DNA of 64,000 nucleotides. It comes from Neisseria arctica. GTDB taxonomy: Bacteria; Pseudomonadota; Gammaproteobacteria; Burkholderiales; Neisseriaceae. Numbering within the stretch: the first letter of the stretch is position 1; every line of letters begins with the position of its first letter. Of the stretch, positions 11,164 through 18,701 are shown piece after piece. The notes under the pieces are model-generated. The model saw only the letters and a program-made list of their open reading frames with translations. It searched no databases and had not been told where the DNA came from. A program made the position numbers and the translations under genes. Location: assembly GCF_022870905.1 (NCBI RefSeq), contig NZ_CP091510.1, positions 1,054,001 to 1,118,000 of the forward strand, written 5' to 3'.

Positions 11164-11876
11164 GGGGCTGTATTAGATTGGCAGTTATGTTACCCTTTAA
11201 AAATGAAGATAACACACTGTAAACTATCTAAAAAATTACAAAAAAAGTTGCTTGAATTTTTTGTACTTGAGGTAACCGCCCGTTCTGCTGCCAATTTATT
11301 GGATATTAACCCCAATTCAGCAGCTCTGTTTTACCGTAAAATTCGCCAAGTCATTGCCTATCATTTAGAGCTTCAAGCTGATGAAATCTTTGATGGTTCA
11401 ATCGAGCTTGATGAGAGTTATTTTGGTGGACAACGAAAAGGCAAACGCGGTCGCGGAGCGGCTGGGAAAGTAGCGGTATTTGGTATTTTGAAACGTCAAG
11501 GCAAGGTTTATACTGTTGTCGTTAAAAATACCAAACAAGATACTTTACTACCTGTTATTAAACGAAAAATAATGCCTGATAGCATTGTTTATACGGACTA
11601 TTACAAAAGCTATGATGTGCTAGATGTGAGTGAATTTACGCATCACAGAATCAATCATTCAGAGCTTTTTGTCGACCGTCAAAACCATATCAACGGTATT
11701 GAAAACTTCTGGAATCAGGCAAAGCGCGTTCTACGAAAGTACAATGGAATTGACCGAAAATCTTTCCCTTTATTCTTGAAAGAATGCGAATTTCGTTTTA
11801 ACTTTGGTACACCAAAAGAGCAACTTAAAATCTTGCGAATTTGGTGTGATATTTAAGGCTAATCTAATACAGCCCC
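11164..11876 (+). mobile_element. IS1016-like insertion sequence (IS1595 family), complete
   Basis: The 713-bp element has perfect 16-bp terminal inverted repeats, GGGGCTGTATTAGATT at the left and its complement at the right; pairing resumes after one mismatch to give 18 of 19. It is flanked by perfect 8-bp direct repeats TAATTTTT at 11156-11163 and 11877-11884, the duplication size known for the IS1595 family. It holds one intact transposase. Both ends and the duplication being undamaged suggests a recent insertion. It lies immediately upstream of the qseB start codon, in the opposite direction. Confidence 0.95.
11203..11856 (+). CDS. IS1016-type transposase
   Basis: DDE transposase of 217 residues belonging to the IS1595 family, IS1016 group, as found in Haemophilus and Neisseria. 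The N-terminal third is a helix-turn-helix DNA-binding region (SAANLLDINPNSAALFYRKI). The catalytic domain has the acidic residues in IELDESYFGGQRKG and IVYTDYYKSYD, and the C-terminal ENFWNQAKRVLRKYNGI motif with the glutamate or asparagine position of this family. It starts 39 bases inside the left terminus and stops 20 bases before the right end, so the frame is complete. The element is probably competent to transpose. Confidence 0.94.
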   Translation: MKITHCKLSKKLQKKLLEFFVLEVTARSAANLLDINPNSAALFYRKIRQVIAYHLELQADEIFDGSIELDESYFGGQRKGKRGRGAAGKVAVFGILKRQGKVYTVVVKNTKQDTLLPVIKRKIMPDSIVYTDYYKSYDVLDVSEFTHHRINHSELFVDRQNHINGIENFWNQAKRVLRKYNGIDRKSFPLFLKECEFRFNFGTPKEQLKILRIWCDI

Positions 11877-11884
11877 TAATTTTT
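11877..11884. repeat. Right target-site duplication of the IS
   Basis: TAATTTTT directly abuts the right inverted repeat, identical to the left copy. The bases after it (TTACTATACC) are the displaced original upstream sequence of qseB. Confidence 0.93.
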
Positions 11885-11995
11885 TTACTATACCATTCAA
11901 AAGTTGCCGACGTGCATTCAGTAGGACAGACGGATGGGGTTGCAAAAGGAGTTAAGCCAGCTGAAAGTGCTGTTTTGCTAGTAAAGCAAGTAAGA

Positions 11996-12011
11996 CTTAA
12001 AAGAATCTTAA
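11996..12011. promoter_or_regulatory. Possible PmrA/QseB-type box upstream of qseB
   Basis: CTTAA, six bases AAGAAT, CTTAA gives two half-sites one helical turn apart (11 bp). This matches the known PmrA-type arrangement CTTAAT-N5-CTTAAT in spacing. On the minus strand an ATTCTT and TACTAG pair with a 17-base spacer overlaps it and could be the original qseB promoter. It now lies on the far side of the IS from qseB. Two 5-base half-sites can arise by chance in AT-rich sequence. Confidence 0.4.
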
Positions 12012-12029
12012 GTTTAGGCGGTTTATTTT

Positions 12030-12063
12030 CAGACGGCCTGCTGTGTTGTTGGCGGGCCGTCTG
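12030..12063 (-). terminator. Uptake-sequence terminator of the M14 peptidase
   Basis: CAGACGGCC and GGCCGTCTG form a 9-bp stem 18 bases after the peptidase stop on the minus strand. GAAAATAAAC follows the stem, so the T-tract is poor. Confidence 0.6.
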
Positions 12064-12080
12064 ATAGCTACTTTACTGGA

Positions 12081-13208
12081 TTAGCGTAACGCGGGTAAGG
12101 TATTAAGGATAGCTGAAAGAGTTGCTTCGCCTAATCGTAGTGAGCGCTGGCCGTTCCAACCGAAATCATCATCCGGGATATTGTTGTTGTCTTTGAAAGG
12201 CATTTCCAAGGTATAAGCCAAGCATTTAAATTCTTCGCCTACCCATGAGGTAGCCATGCTGAGGTCGGCTTTGCCGGGCTTTGATTTCGGATAACCGTGT
12301 TCGTCTTGGAAATCCGGACTGGCTGCTTGAAGTGCGTTTTTGAAACGGGTTTCCAAATCGGCAATGCGTTGCGAGTAACTGGGCACGCCTTCTGTTCCGG
12401 CAACGAAAATATAAGGTATGCTCTCATCTCCATGGATATCGAGGAATAGGTCTACACCGGTTTCGCGCATTTTATTGCGGACATAGTATACTTCCGGGCT
12501 TTTCTCGATGCTGGGAGACAGCCATTCGCGGTTTAGATTGGCGCCGGCGGCATTGGTACGCAAGTTACCTAAAGCCGAACCGTCTGGATTCATATTGGGA
12601 ACGATGTAAAAAGTGGCTTGGTCGAGTAGGGCGCGCGCAGTCGGATCCTGAGGATCAAGCAGACGGGCCAACAGGCCTTCTACAAACCATTCGGCCATGG
12701 TTTCGCCCGGATGTTGGCGAGCCGTAATCCAAATTTTCAAATCGCTTTCGACTTGGTTGCCTATGGTAAGCAGGTTGATATCGCGCCCCTGTACGGTGCT
12801 GCCCAAATCATCGATTTGGCATAGGCCGCTGCCTTGGGCATCACCTAGTAGGTTAAGGTGCTGTTCGCTGGAATAGGGTTCGAAGTAGGCGTAGTAAATG
12901 CTGTTTGATAGGGGGGTATGCTCAATAGTCAGCACGCCGTTTTCATATTTGGTGGGGACGCGAAACCAGTTTTGGCGGTCGTAAGATGCGCAGGCCTGAT
13001 AGTCTTCCCAACCTTCCGGATAGGCTGAAGATGCTGCGTTTTCAAAGTGCATAATGCAGTTTTGGTAGGCAGCTCCCTGTAGGCGGAAGTAAAACCATTG
13101 GGCAAAGTCTGAAGCGTTGTCGGGGCGGAGTTGAAGCCGTATATTCTGAGGGTCTTGCAAATCTACAACGGTTATCGAACCGGCATCGAATTGGGCACTG
13201 ATTTTCAT
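12081..13208 (-). CDS. M14-family zinc carboxypeptidase, cytosolic type
   Basis: A 375-residue enzyme with the cytosolic carboxypeptidase (CCP-like) layout: an N-terminal beta-rich domain of about 120 residues (AQWFYFRLQGA, VPTKYENGVLTIEHTP), then the peptidase. Zinc ligands are in ARQHPGETMAEWFVEG (HxxE) and in LFLDIHGDES, and the catalytic glutamate is in AYTLEMPFKD. Substrate-binding residues occur in NMNPDGSALGNLRTN and NLNREW. There is no signal peptide, so it is cytoplasmic. Its bacterial substrate is unknown. It is divergent from the chromate transporter gene and separately terminated. Confidence 0.88.
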   Translation of the reverse strand: MKISAQFDAGSITVVDLQDPQNIRLQLRPDNASDFAQWFYFRLQGAAYQNCIMHFENAASSAYPEGWEDYQACASYDRQNWFRVPTKYENGVLTIEHTPLSNSIYYAYFEPYSSEQHLNLLGDAQGSGLCQIDDLGSTVQGRDINLLTIGNQVESDLKIWITARQHPGETMAEWFVEGLLARLLDPQDPTARALLDQATFYIVPNMNPDGSALGNLRTNAAGANLNREWLSPSIEKSPEVYYVRNKMRETGVDLFLDIHGDESIPYIFVAGTEGVPSYSQRIADLETRFKNALQAASPDFQDEHGYPKSKPGKADLSMATSWVGEEFKCLAYTLEMPFKDNNNIPDDDFGWNGQRSLRLGEATLSAILNTLPALR

Positions 13209-13315
13209 GTAAGTTTCACCATTTGATAGGCATAAAGCGTTATTGTACTGCTTGTGCCGTATTTTGACAGTAATTTGTTACCACCTTGATTGTATAAACG
13301 ACGGTTTATAGGGAA

Positions 13316-14506
13316 ATGATGATGTTGGCAGAGCAATACCGCCGATTGTGGATGATTTTCAGTGTGTTTTTGCGTTTGGGCTGTACGTCTTTCGGCGGCC
13401 CCATAGCACATCTGGCTTATTTTCATGAAGAATTTGTCCGAAAACGCCGTTGGCTGGATGAAGCGGAATATACCGATTTGGTGGCGTTGTGCCAGTTTTT
13501 ACCCGGACCTGCAAGCAGTCAGGTCGGCTTGGCTTTGGGGTATCGTAAGGGCGGATACGCAGGAGCTTTTGCCGCTTGGTTGGGTTTTACTATGCCTTCG
13601 GTGCTGATTTTGCTGCTGTTTGCTTTAGGTATGGTAAAGGGGGGATTGTTTAATGATACGGTGTTGCATGGTTTGAAAATTGTGGCTATGGCTATTGTGA
13701 TTCAGGCCTTGTGGCAGATGGGACAAAAAAACTGTAATACAAGAACCAAATTTGCCGTGATGTTGATTGCTGCGGTATTGATGTCAGTTTTTGTCTCGGC
13801 ATGGATGCAGTGGCTGTTGATTGTATTTTCCGCGCTAGCAGGGGTGTTATTGTTTAGACAGCCTGAGCAAAAAAGGCCGTCTGAAAAGAGAGGGTACAGT
13901 CGTGGATGGGTCTGGCTGGCAACCTTGTGTTTATGCGGGGTGGTTTTGTATGCTGCTGCTGTTTGGCTGGGGGGCGTTTGGCAAATTGCCGATATTTTTT
14001 ATCGTGTCGGCGCAAGTGTGTTTGGCGGCGGGCATGTTGTGCTGCCTATGTTGCAAACGGAGCTGGTGTCGACAGGCAAATTATCGGCAGATTGGTTTTT
14101 AGCAGGTTATGGTTTGGCACAGGCTGTGCCGGGGCCGTTATTTACGCTGGCGGCATTTTTGGGTGTGGCCGCTTTGCCGCAAATGCCTTTATGGGGAGGG
14201 GTGGTTGCGGTGGTTGCCATTTTTGCACCTTCGTTTTTTCTCGTATTCGGTGTTTTGCCATATTGGCAGAAGTGGCGGGAAACTGATACGGCCCGGGCTG
14301 CTTTGACAGCGGTCAATGCGGCGGTAACGGGGTTATTGTTGGCTGCTTTATATCGGCCTGTGTTTACTGAAACGATTGGTTCTGCCGTTGATATTGTATG
14401 GCTTGCTCTTGCTTTGTGGGTGCTGGTGCGCTTAAAACTTCCGGTTTGGTTGGTGGTGTTGGCGGGGGCATTGGCAGGTTATTTAGTTGGAGTGCTGGTA
14501 GCTTGA
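13316..14506 (+). CDS. chrA: Chromate transporter, two-domain ChrA type
   Basis: Inner membrane protein of 396 residues with the duplicated CHR fold, each half carrying about five to six membrane segments. The N-terminal repeat has FLRLGCTSFGGPIAHLAYF and CQFLPGPASSQVGLALGYR. The C-terminal repeat has RVGASVFGGGHVVLPMLQ and GLAQAVPGPLFTLAAFLG. Proteins of this family export chromate by proton antiport, but in this genus the physiological substrate is untested. Three ATG codons stand in a row at 13316, 13319 and 13322 after TAGGGAA; the later two are better spaced. An uptake sequence lies inside the gene near 13872. Confidence 0.9.
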   Translation: MMMLAEQYRRLWMIFSVFLRLGCTSFGGPIAHLAYFHEEFVRKRRWLDEAEYTDLVALCQFLPGPASSQVGLALGYRKGGYAGAFAAWLGFTMPSVLILLLFALGMVKGGLFNDTVLHGLKIVAMAIVIQALWQMGQKNCNTRTKFAVMLIAAVLMSVFVSAWMQWLLIVFSALAGVLLFRQPEQKRPSEKRGYSRGWVWLATLCLCGVVLYAAAVWLGGVWQIADIFYRVGASVFGGGHVVLPMLQTELVSTGKLSADWFLAGYGLAQAVPGPLFTLAAFLGVAALPQMPLWGGVVAVVAIFAPSFFLVFGVLPYWQKWRETDTARAALTAVNAAVTGLLLAALYRPVFTETIGSAVDIVWLALALWVLVRLKLPVWLVVLAGALAGYLVGVLVA

Positions 14507-14533
14507 TGATTTACCTATTTAAGTCATTAAAAC

Positions 14534-14563
14534 GCCGCCGAAACATTTGTTGTTGCCGGCGGC
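14534..14563. terminator. Terminator of chrA
   Basis: GCCGCCG and CGGCGGC form a GC-rich 7-bp stem with a 16-base loop, followed by ATTTTGATAA. It starts 27 bases after the chrA stop and contains no uptake sequence. Confidence 0.75.
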
Positions 14564-14586
14564 ATTTTGATAACTATATATTTAAG

Positions 14587-15096
14587 TTAGGGTAAGGCCG
14601 TCTGAATTTCTTGGCGCAATTTGTTTAGGAATCTTCCTTGACGAACATAAACTGCTGCATTTTCATAGTTTTGCTCTGTAAAAGCCGAGACAAGTTTTTG
14701 ATACAGACTGTTTTGCTCATTATTGATTTCGGTATCAAGTTTTAGTAGGGCGGTTTCATTCTGATCGGCACGGGCATCTTCCAGGGCTTCTCGCCATTCC
14801 ATCTGTTGCATTAAGAATTCAGGGGCGAAGGCGGTGTGTTCGGGAGCATCTGCATCAATATTATGTTGTTTCAGTAAATAAGCGGCTCTATCAATGGGAG
14901 ATTTTAAAATCCGGTAGGCTTCGTTGATTGTTGATGACATCATCATTGCTTGTTTTTGTTCGAATACTGATGCGGAGGAAAACTTATCAGGATGAAATTT
15001 AGCTGCCAAGGCATGATATGTATTTTCAAGGGCTGTGCTATCAATATCAAACTGGGCAGGCAGTTGGAAAAGTGTGAAATATTGGTTCATGCTCAT
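14587..15096 (-). CDS. hscB: Fe-S cluster assembly co-chaperone HscB
   Basis: J-domain co-chaperone of 169 residues that delivers IscU to HscA for cluster transfer. The J domain occupies about residues 3-75 with the HPD motif in AAKFHPDKFSS. The C-terminal three-helix domain (MEWREALEDARADQNE) is the IscU-binding part. The start could be the ATG at 15096 (MSMNQYF) or at 15090 (MNQYF); neither has a clear ribosome binding site. It follows iscA in the isc direction but an uptake-sequence hairpin lies between them. hscA and fdx are not in the window. Confidence 0.93.
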   Translation of the reverse strand: MSMNQYFTLFQLPAQFDIDSTALENTYHALAAKFHPDKFSSASVFEQKQAMMMSSTINEAYRILKSPIDRAAYLLKQHNIDADAPEHTAFAPEFLMQQMEWREALEDARADQNETALLKLDTEINNEQNSLYQKLVSAFTEQNYENAAVYVRQGRFLNKLRQEIQTALP

Positions 15097-15127
15097 GATG
15101 TCGGTATCGGTAGTATGGCTATTGTAT

Positions 15128-15157
15128 CAGGCCGTCTGAAAATTTTCAGACGGCCTG
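15128..15157. terminator. Uptake-sequence hairpin between iscA and hscB
   Basis: CAGGCCGTCTGAAA followed at once by its complement makes an almost loopless palindrome. It ends 52 bases after the iscA stop and would terminate or attenuate the isc transcript before hscB. Confidence 0.8.
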
Positions 15158-15209
15158 TATTGGATTTCAGGGTTTATTTTGTAAAGATTGAAGTAATGAC
15201 GCTGCGTTT

Positions 15210-15530
15210 TCAAACGTGGAAGCTTTCACCGCAGCCGCATTCGTCTTTAACGTTCGGATTTTGGAATTTAAAGCCTTCTTGCAAACCTTCTTTGGTGTAA
15301 TCCAGTTCGGTACCGTCAAGATAAACGTGGCTTTTGGGGTCGACAAATACTTTAACGCCGTGGCCTTCGAACACCAAGTCTTCAGGTCGGATTTCATCTG
15401 CAAATTCGAGCGTATAGGCCATGCCCGAGCAGCCGCTGGTTTTTACGCCTAAGCGGATACCTTCGCCTTTGCCACGTTTGGTTAGAAAGTTTTGAATGTG
15501 CTGGGCGGCATTTTCTGTCAGGGTAATCAT
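15210..15530 (-). CDS. iscA: Iron-sulfur cluster assembly A-type carrier IscA
   Basis: A-type carrier of 106 residues that takes clusters or iron from the ISC scaffold to target proteins. The three conserved cysteines are present: [12 protein letters not shown] and the C-terminal [10 protein letters not shown]. The sequence [19 protein letters not shown] and ending FHV are the IscA rather than the ErpA pattern. A strong AAGGA precedes the ATG. It lies 37 bases after the helix-hairpin-helix gene. Confidence 0.96.
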   Translation of the reverse strand: MITLTENAAQHIQNFLTKRGKGEGIRLGVKTSGCSGMAYTLEFADEIRPEDLVFEGHGVKVFVDPKSHVYLDGTELDYTKEGLQEGFKFQNPNVKDECGCGESFHV

Positions 15531-15567
15531 GGTTTATCCTTTGAAAATCATAATGATTTAAAAATTT

Positions 15568-15834
15568 TCAGACGGTTTGGTTATTATTGTTTTCATGGCG
15601 AAGCTGTTGTTTTGCCCAATCGATAGCCGTTTTTATCGCTTTGTGTGCTTGCGGGCTGTTTCTCCAACAAGATGATCCGGTTATTTGGGAACCTTGCTCT
15701 AATACATGCTCAATATCTGCGTTAGCCAAGGCTTCAATATTATCCAGTCCCATTTGTTGCAAGCGTTGTAAAATAGTAGGCCCAATGCCTTTTTGTGCCA
15801 ATAAATCGCGTTGCTTTTCTAAAGTAAACGGCAT
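15568..15834 (-). CDS. Small helix-hairpin-helix-like protein in the isc operon
   Basis: An 88-residue cytoplasmic protein of unknown role. Residues about 14-32, KGIGPTILQRLQQMGLDNI, read as a helix-hairpin-helix (GIGPTxxxxLxxxGL) as found in non-specific DNA-binding proteins, and the remainder (ITGSSCWRNSPQAHKAIKTA, then IDWAKQQ) is helical with a single cysteine. The start has an AAAGGA ribosome binding site 8 bases upstream. It is co-directional with iscU (194 bases upstream) and iscA (37 bases downstream). I do not know it from the E. coli isc operon. Confidence 0.75.
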   Translation of the reverse strand: MPFTLEKQRDLLAQKGIGPTILQRLQQMGLDNIEALANADIEHVLEQGSQITGSSCWRNSPQAHKAIKTAIDWAKQQLRHENNNNQTV

Positions 15835-15975
15835 TTTTGATTTCCTTTAGCTTTTGAAGAGTTAATCGGGGAAATTTAAAGCACACCGTATTGGCAAATT
15901 TTGCCAAATCAGCTTCCAACGTACTATTTTACAAATAGAGCTTAAAGAGCTTGACTGGGCAAGGATTGGTGTATG

Positions 15976-15995
15976 CGGAGGATGGCTATCCTCCG
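15976..15995. other. Perfect hairpin between iscU and the HhH gene
   Basis: CGGAGGAT and ATCCTCCG form a perfect 8-bp stem around a 4-base loop. There is no T-tract on the minus strand (CATACACC follows), so it looks more like an RNA processing or 3'-end stabilising structure than an intrinsic terminator. It lies 33 bases after the iscU stop. Confidence 0.6.
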
Positions 15996-16028
15996 TAATT
16001 TGCCGGGCAGGCATTGTAGCTTGCGAGC

Positions 16029-16412
16029 TTATTCGCCTTTTTTCTTTTTATAGTCGGATACTGCAGCTTTAATTGCATCTTCCGCTAAAATCGAGCAGTG
16101 TACTTTTACCGGAGGTAGCTCCAGTTCTTCTGCGATTTCACTGTTTTTAATCGCCATGGCTTCGTCCAAGCTTTTGCCTTTTACCCATTCGGTAATTAAG
16201 GAAGAAGAAGCAATAGCAGAACCACAGCCGTAAGTTTTGAATTTTGCATCTTCGATAATGCCGGCTTCGTTTACTTTGATTTGCAGTTTCATTACGTCGC
16301 CGCAAGCAGGTGCGCCGACCATGCCGGTGCCGACGTTATCGTCATTTTTATCGAATGATCCGACATTGCGGGGATTTTCATAGTGATCAATCACTTTGTC
16401 GCTATAGGCCAT
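16029..16412 (-). CDS. iscU: Iron-sulfur cluster scaffold protein IscU
   Basis: Scaffold on which IscS builds 2Fe-2S clusters. All 127 residues fit. The cluster ligands are Cys37 in GAPACGDVMK (with Asp39), the cysteine in TYGCGSAIASSS, and the cysteine of the HscA-recognition motif LPPVKVHCS. AAGGA precedes the ATG. It follows iscS by 101 bases. Confidence 0.97.
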   Translation of the reverse strand: MAYSDKVIDHYENPRNVGSFDKNDDNVGTGMVGAPACGDVMKLQIKVNEAGIIEDAKFKTYGCGSAIASSSLITEWVKGKSLDEAMAIKNSEIAEELELPPVKVHCSILAEDAIKAAVSDYKKKKGE

Positions 16413-16513
16413 GGTATGTTTCCTTGTTTAAAATTTGATGTATTTTTGTAAGTGGCCGTCTGAAGGGTAGAGAAGAGGGTATTCAGGCGGTCTGTTTTAC
16501 GAATGGTGCAATA

Positions 16514-17728
16514 TTAATGTGCAGCCCATTCTACGGTATTTAAGTCAATACCGTCTTTGAACATTTCCCACAAAGGTGAAAGTTCGCGCAGTTTGCCGAT
16601 TTTTGATTTGATCAGTTCGGCGGCAAATTGTACCTCCTCTTCGGTAGTCATGCGTCCGAAAGTGATGCGCAATGATGAATGTGCCAACTCGTCGTTACGG
16701 CCGAGTGCGCGCAATACGTAAGAGGGTTCGAGTGAGGCGGAGGTACAAGCCGAACCGCTGGATACGGCCAATTCTTTCACTGCCATGATCAGGCTCTCAC
16801 CTTCAACAAAATTGAAACTTACATTCAAATTGGTGGGAACGCGCTGTTCCATATCACCGTTGATATACACTTCTTCGATACCTTCGATGCCTTTAAGGAA
16901 GATATCGCGTAATTTCAAAGCATGGGCACGGTCTTGTTCCAATTCTTCGCGGGCTAAGCGGAAGGCCTCGCCCATACCGACGATTTGATGGGTAGGCAAT
17001 GTACCGGAGCGGAAACCTCGCTCATGACCGCCGCCGTGCATTTGCGCTTCTAAGCGAACGCGGGGTTTGCGGCGTACATATAATGCGCCAATACCTTTGG
17101 GGCCGTAGATTTTATGTGCGGACATTGACAATAAATCTACTTTCGCCTCTTCAACGTCAATCGGGGTTTTACCGCAGGCTTGCGCTGCGTCAACATGAAA
17201 AATGATTTTCCGTTCACGGCAGATTTCGCCGATGGCAGGAATATTTTGGATAACGCCGATTTCGTTGTTTACCCACATTACCGAGATCAGGATGGTATCT
17301 TCGCGGATAGCCGCTTTCAGTTCTTCCAAATCCAACAGGCCGTTTTCTTGAACGCCCAGATAGGTAACCTCGAATCCTTCGCGCTCCAGTTCGCGCATGG
17401 TGTCCAAAACCGCTTTGTGCTCGGTTTTAACGGTAATCAGATGCTTGCCTTTGCTTTGGTAAAAATGAGCGGCACCTTTAATCGCCAGATTGTTGGATTC
17501 GGTTGCGCCGCTGGTAAATACGATTTCTTTGGCGTCGGCATGAATCAGTTTGGCAATTTCCGCACGGGCATTTTCTACTGCTTCTTCAGCAGTCCAGCCG
17601 AAGCTATGGCTGCTGGATGCAGGATTACCGAATTGTTCGGTAAGATAAGGAATCATCTTTTCAGCTACCCGTTTGTCTACCGGAGTGGTGGCGGCATAGT
17701 CGAGGTAAATAGGGGTTTGTACGGTCAT
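16514..17728 (-). CDS. iscS: Cysteine desulfurase IscS
   Basis: PLP enzyme that takes sulfur from cysteine for iron-sulfur clusters and tRNA thiolation. The pyridoxal lysine is Lys206 in [12 protein letters not shown] and the persulfide cysteine is Cys328 in [14 protein letters not shown], the same numbers as in E. coli. The frame extends to 17785, overlapping iscR, but [16 protein letters not shown] at the ATG 17726-17728 is the family start (404 residues). The extended frame has no support. The 53-base gap after iscR fits one operon. Confidence 0.97.
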   Translation of the reverse strand: MTVQTPIYLDYAATTPVDKRVAEKMIPYLTEQFGNPASSSHSFGWTAEEAVENARAEIAKLIHADAKEIVFTSGATESNNLAIKGAAHFYQSKGKHLITVKTEHKAVLDTMRELEREGFEVTYLGVQENGLLDLEELKAAIREDTILISVMWVNNEIGVIQNIPAIGEICRERKIIFHVDAAQACGKTPIDVEEAKVDLLSMSAHKIYGPKGIGALYVRRKPRVRLEAQMHGGGHERGFRSGTLPTHQIVGMGEAFRLAREELEQDRAHALKLRDIFLKGIEGIEEVYINGDMEQRVPTNLNVSFNFVEGESLIMAVKELAVSSGSACTSASLEPSYVLRALGRNDELAHSSLRITFGRMTTEEEVQFAAELIKSKIGKLRELSPLWEMFKDGIDLNTVEWAAH

Positions 17729-17781
17729 GGCAGTGTTCTTTCTCTGTTTTATTCGCTGTGGAATGTGTTTGTTAGGGACTT

Positions 17782-18231
17782 TCAATCAATATGGGTGAAA
17801 GTGACAATATGTTTGGTGGTTTCAGACGGCCTTTGCTGGTTTAAAATGCTTTGCAGGGTCACGCTGCTGAGATAATCATTGATGGTTTTGTTTAAATTTT
17901 CCCACAAATCATGGGTAAGGCAGGGAGCGCCTTCATGGCAGTTAGCGCGGCTTTTACATTGTGTGGCGTCTAGGGTGTCTTCGGCGGCGGCAATGATTTG
18001 TGCGACATTAATCTCGGAAGCTTCGGCAGCCAAAATATAACCGCCGCCGGGGCCGCGCACGCTCTCTACCAAATGGGCGCGGCGCAATTTGCTAAAGAGT
18101 TGCTCCAAATAGCAAAGCGAAATATGCTGCCGTTCGCTGATAGCGTTTAGTTTGACAGCGCCGTTTTGCGCATGCATGGCCAAATCTATCATCGCTGTAA
18201 CGGCGAAGCGTCCTTTGGTAGTCAGTTTCAT
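17782..18231 (-). CDS. iscR: Rrf2-family iron-sulfur regulator IscR
   Basis: Winged-helix repressor holding a 2Fe-2S cluster; it turns off the isc operon when clusters are plentiful. Using the ATG at 18229-18231 ([11 protein letters not shown], 149 residues), the cluster ligands are Cys92, Cys98, Cys104 and His107, exactly the E. coli positions. The frame continues upstream to 18300, but that would include the promoter and operator. The C-terminal tail is encoded partly by an uptake sequence (near 17820). It is the first gene of the isc operon here. Confidence 0.95.
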   Translation of the reverse strand: MKLTTKGRFAVTAMIDLAMHAQNGAVKLNAISERQHISLCYLEQLFSKLRRAHLVESVRGPGGGYILAAEASEINVAQIIAAAEDTLDATQCKSRANCHEGAPCLTHDLWENLNKTINDYLSSVTLQSILNQQRPSETTKHIVTFTHID

Positions 18232-18268
18232 AAATCTCAGGCCGGTTGTTGTTTTTAATTGTTTGGAG

Positions 18269-18297
18269 ATTTTAGAATATCCGAGTGAATTAGTCAA
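18269..18297 (-). promoter_or_regulatory. Sigma-70 promoter of iscR
   Basis: On the minus strand TTGACT (18292-18297) and TAAAAT (18269-18274) are separated by exactly 17 bases. The -10 ends 37 bases before the iscR ATG. This is the best promoter match in the window. Confidence 0.8.
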
Positions 18298-18301
18298 CAA
18301 T
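18277..18301 (-). promoter_or_regulatory. IscR type 1 operator
   Basis: On the minus strand the 25 bases starting ATTGTTGACTAATTC agree at 22 of 25 positions with the E. coli type 1 consensus ATASYYGACTRWWWYAGTC followed by RRSTAT. The site covers the -35 box and spacer of the iscR promoter, which fits autorepression by cluster-loaded IscR. Confidence 0.75.
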
Positions 18302-18701
18302 AGCGGGATAGGTGATTGTTTTTTCTTATCGGTATGATTTTATTATAATTATTATGCTACTTTGTTGCCTTTAAATTTGACTGAAGATTGACTGAAGATA
18401 TTGTGTTTACGGCGCATCATTTTTTAAAGAGGAAGGTCGGTTCTATTCGAAGCTGTTTGGCGCAGTAGGGATATATTTGTAGTGCTTTGTTATAAATTTC
18501 TCAAAAACAGTCGGCACAATATGTATTTTTATGTTAAAGTTTGGTTTTAATAATATAGGCAAATTTATTGTGCCTTTTGGGGCTGTTTCAGTTTGAACAT
18601 ACGACATTTTTCAGCATCTATTTGGTGCGGGTTCGTTTTTTGGCGGACAGGTCGGTGCTTAAGCAAAACAGCCCTCAATTTCGTTTACAGGAAGAGATTC
18701 A
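18302..18701. other. Intergenic region between iscR and hisZ
   Basis: About 400 bases between divergent iscR and hisZ with no convincing gene. It contains a tandem repeat of TGACTGAAGAT near 18380-18402, with TTGACT and TATTGT 16 bases apart that might be a promoter toward hisZ. A clear ribosome binding site ACAGGAAG precedes hisZ. I found no uptake sequence, tRNA or hairpin here. Confidence 0.4.

Noticed and set aside
11804..12064. A frame running out of the right IS end into the former qseB upstream region.
   Set aside because: It begins inside the transposase in another frame and would be created only by the insertion; no support for translation.
17180..17875. A 231-codon plus-strand frame opposite iscS.
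   Set aside because: Antisense shadow of iscS; no ribosome binding site or recognisable domain.
18302..18701. Looked for a tRNA or small RNA between iscR and hisZ.
   Set aside because: No cloverleaf arms, CCA-adjacent acceptor pairing or promoter-plus-terminator unit was found.
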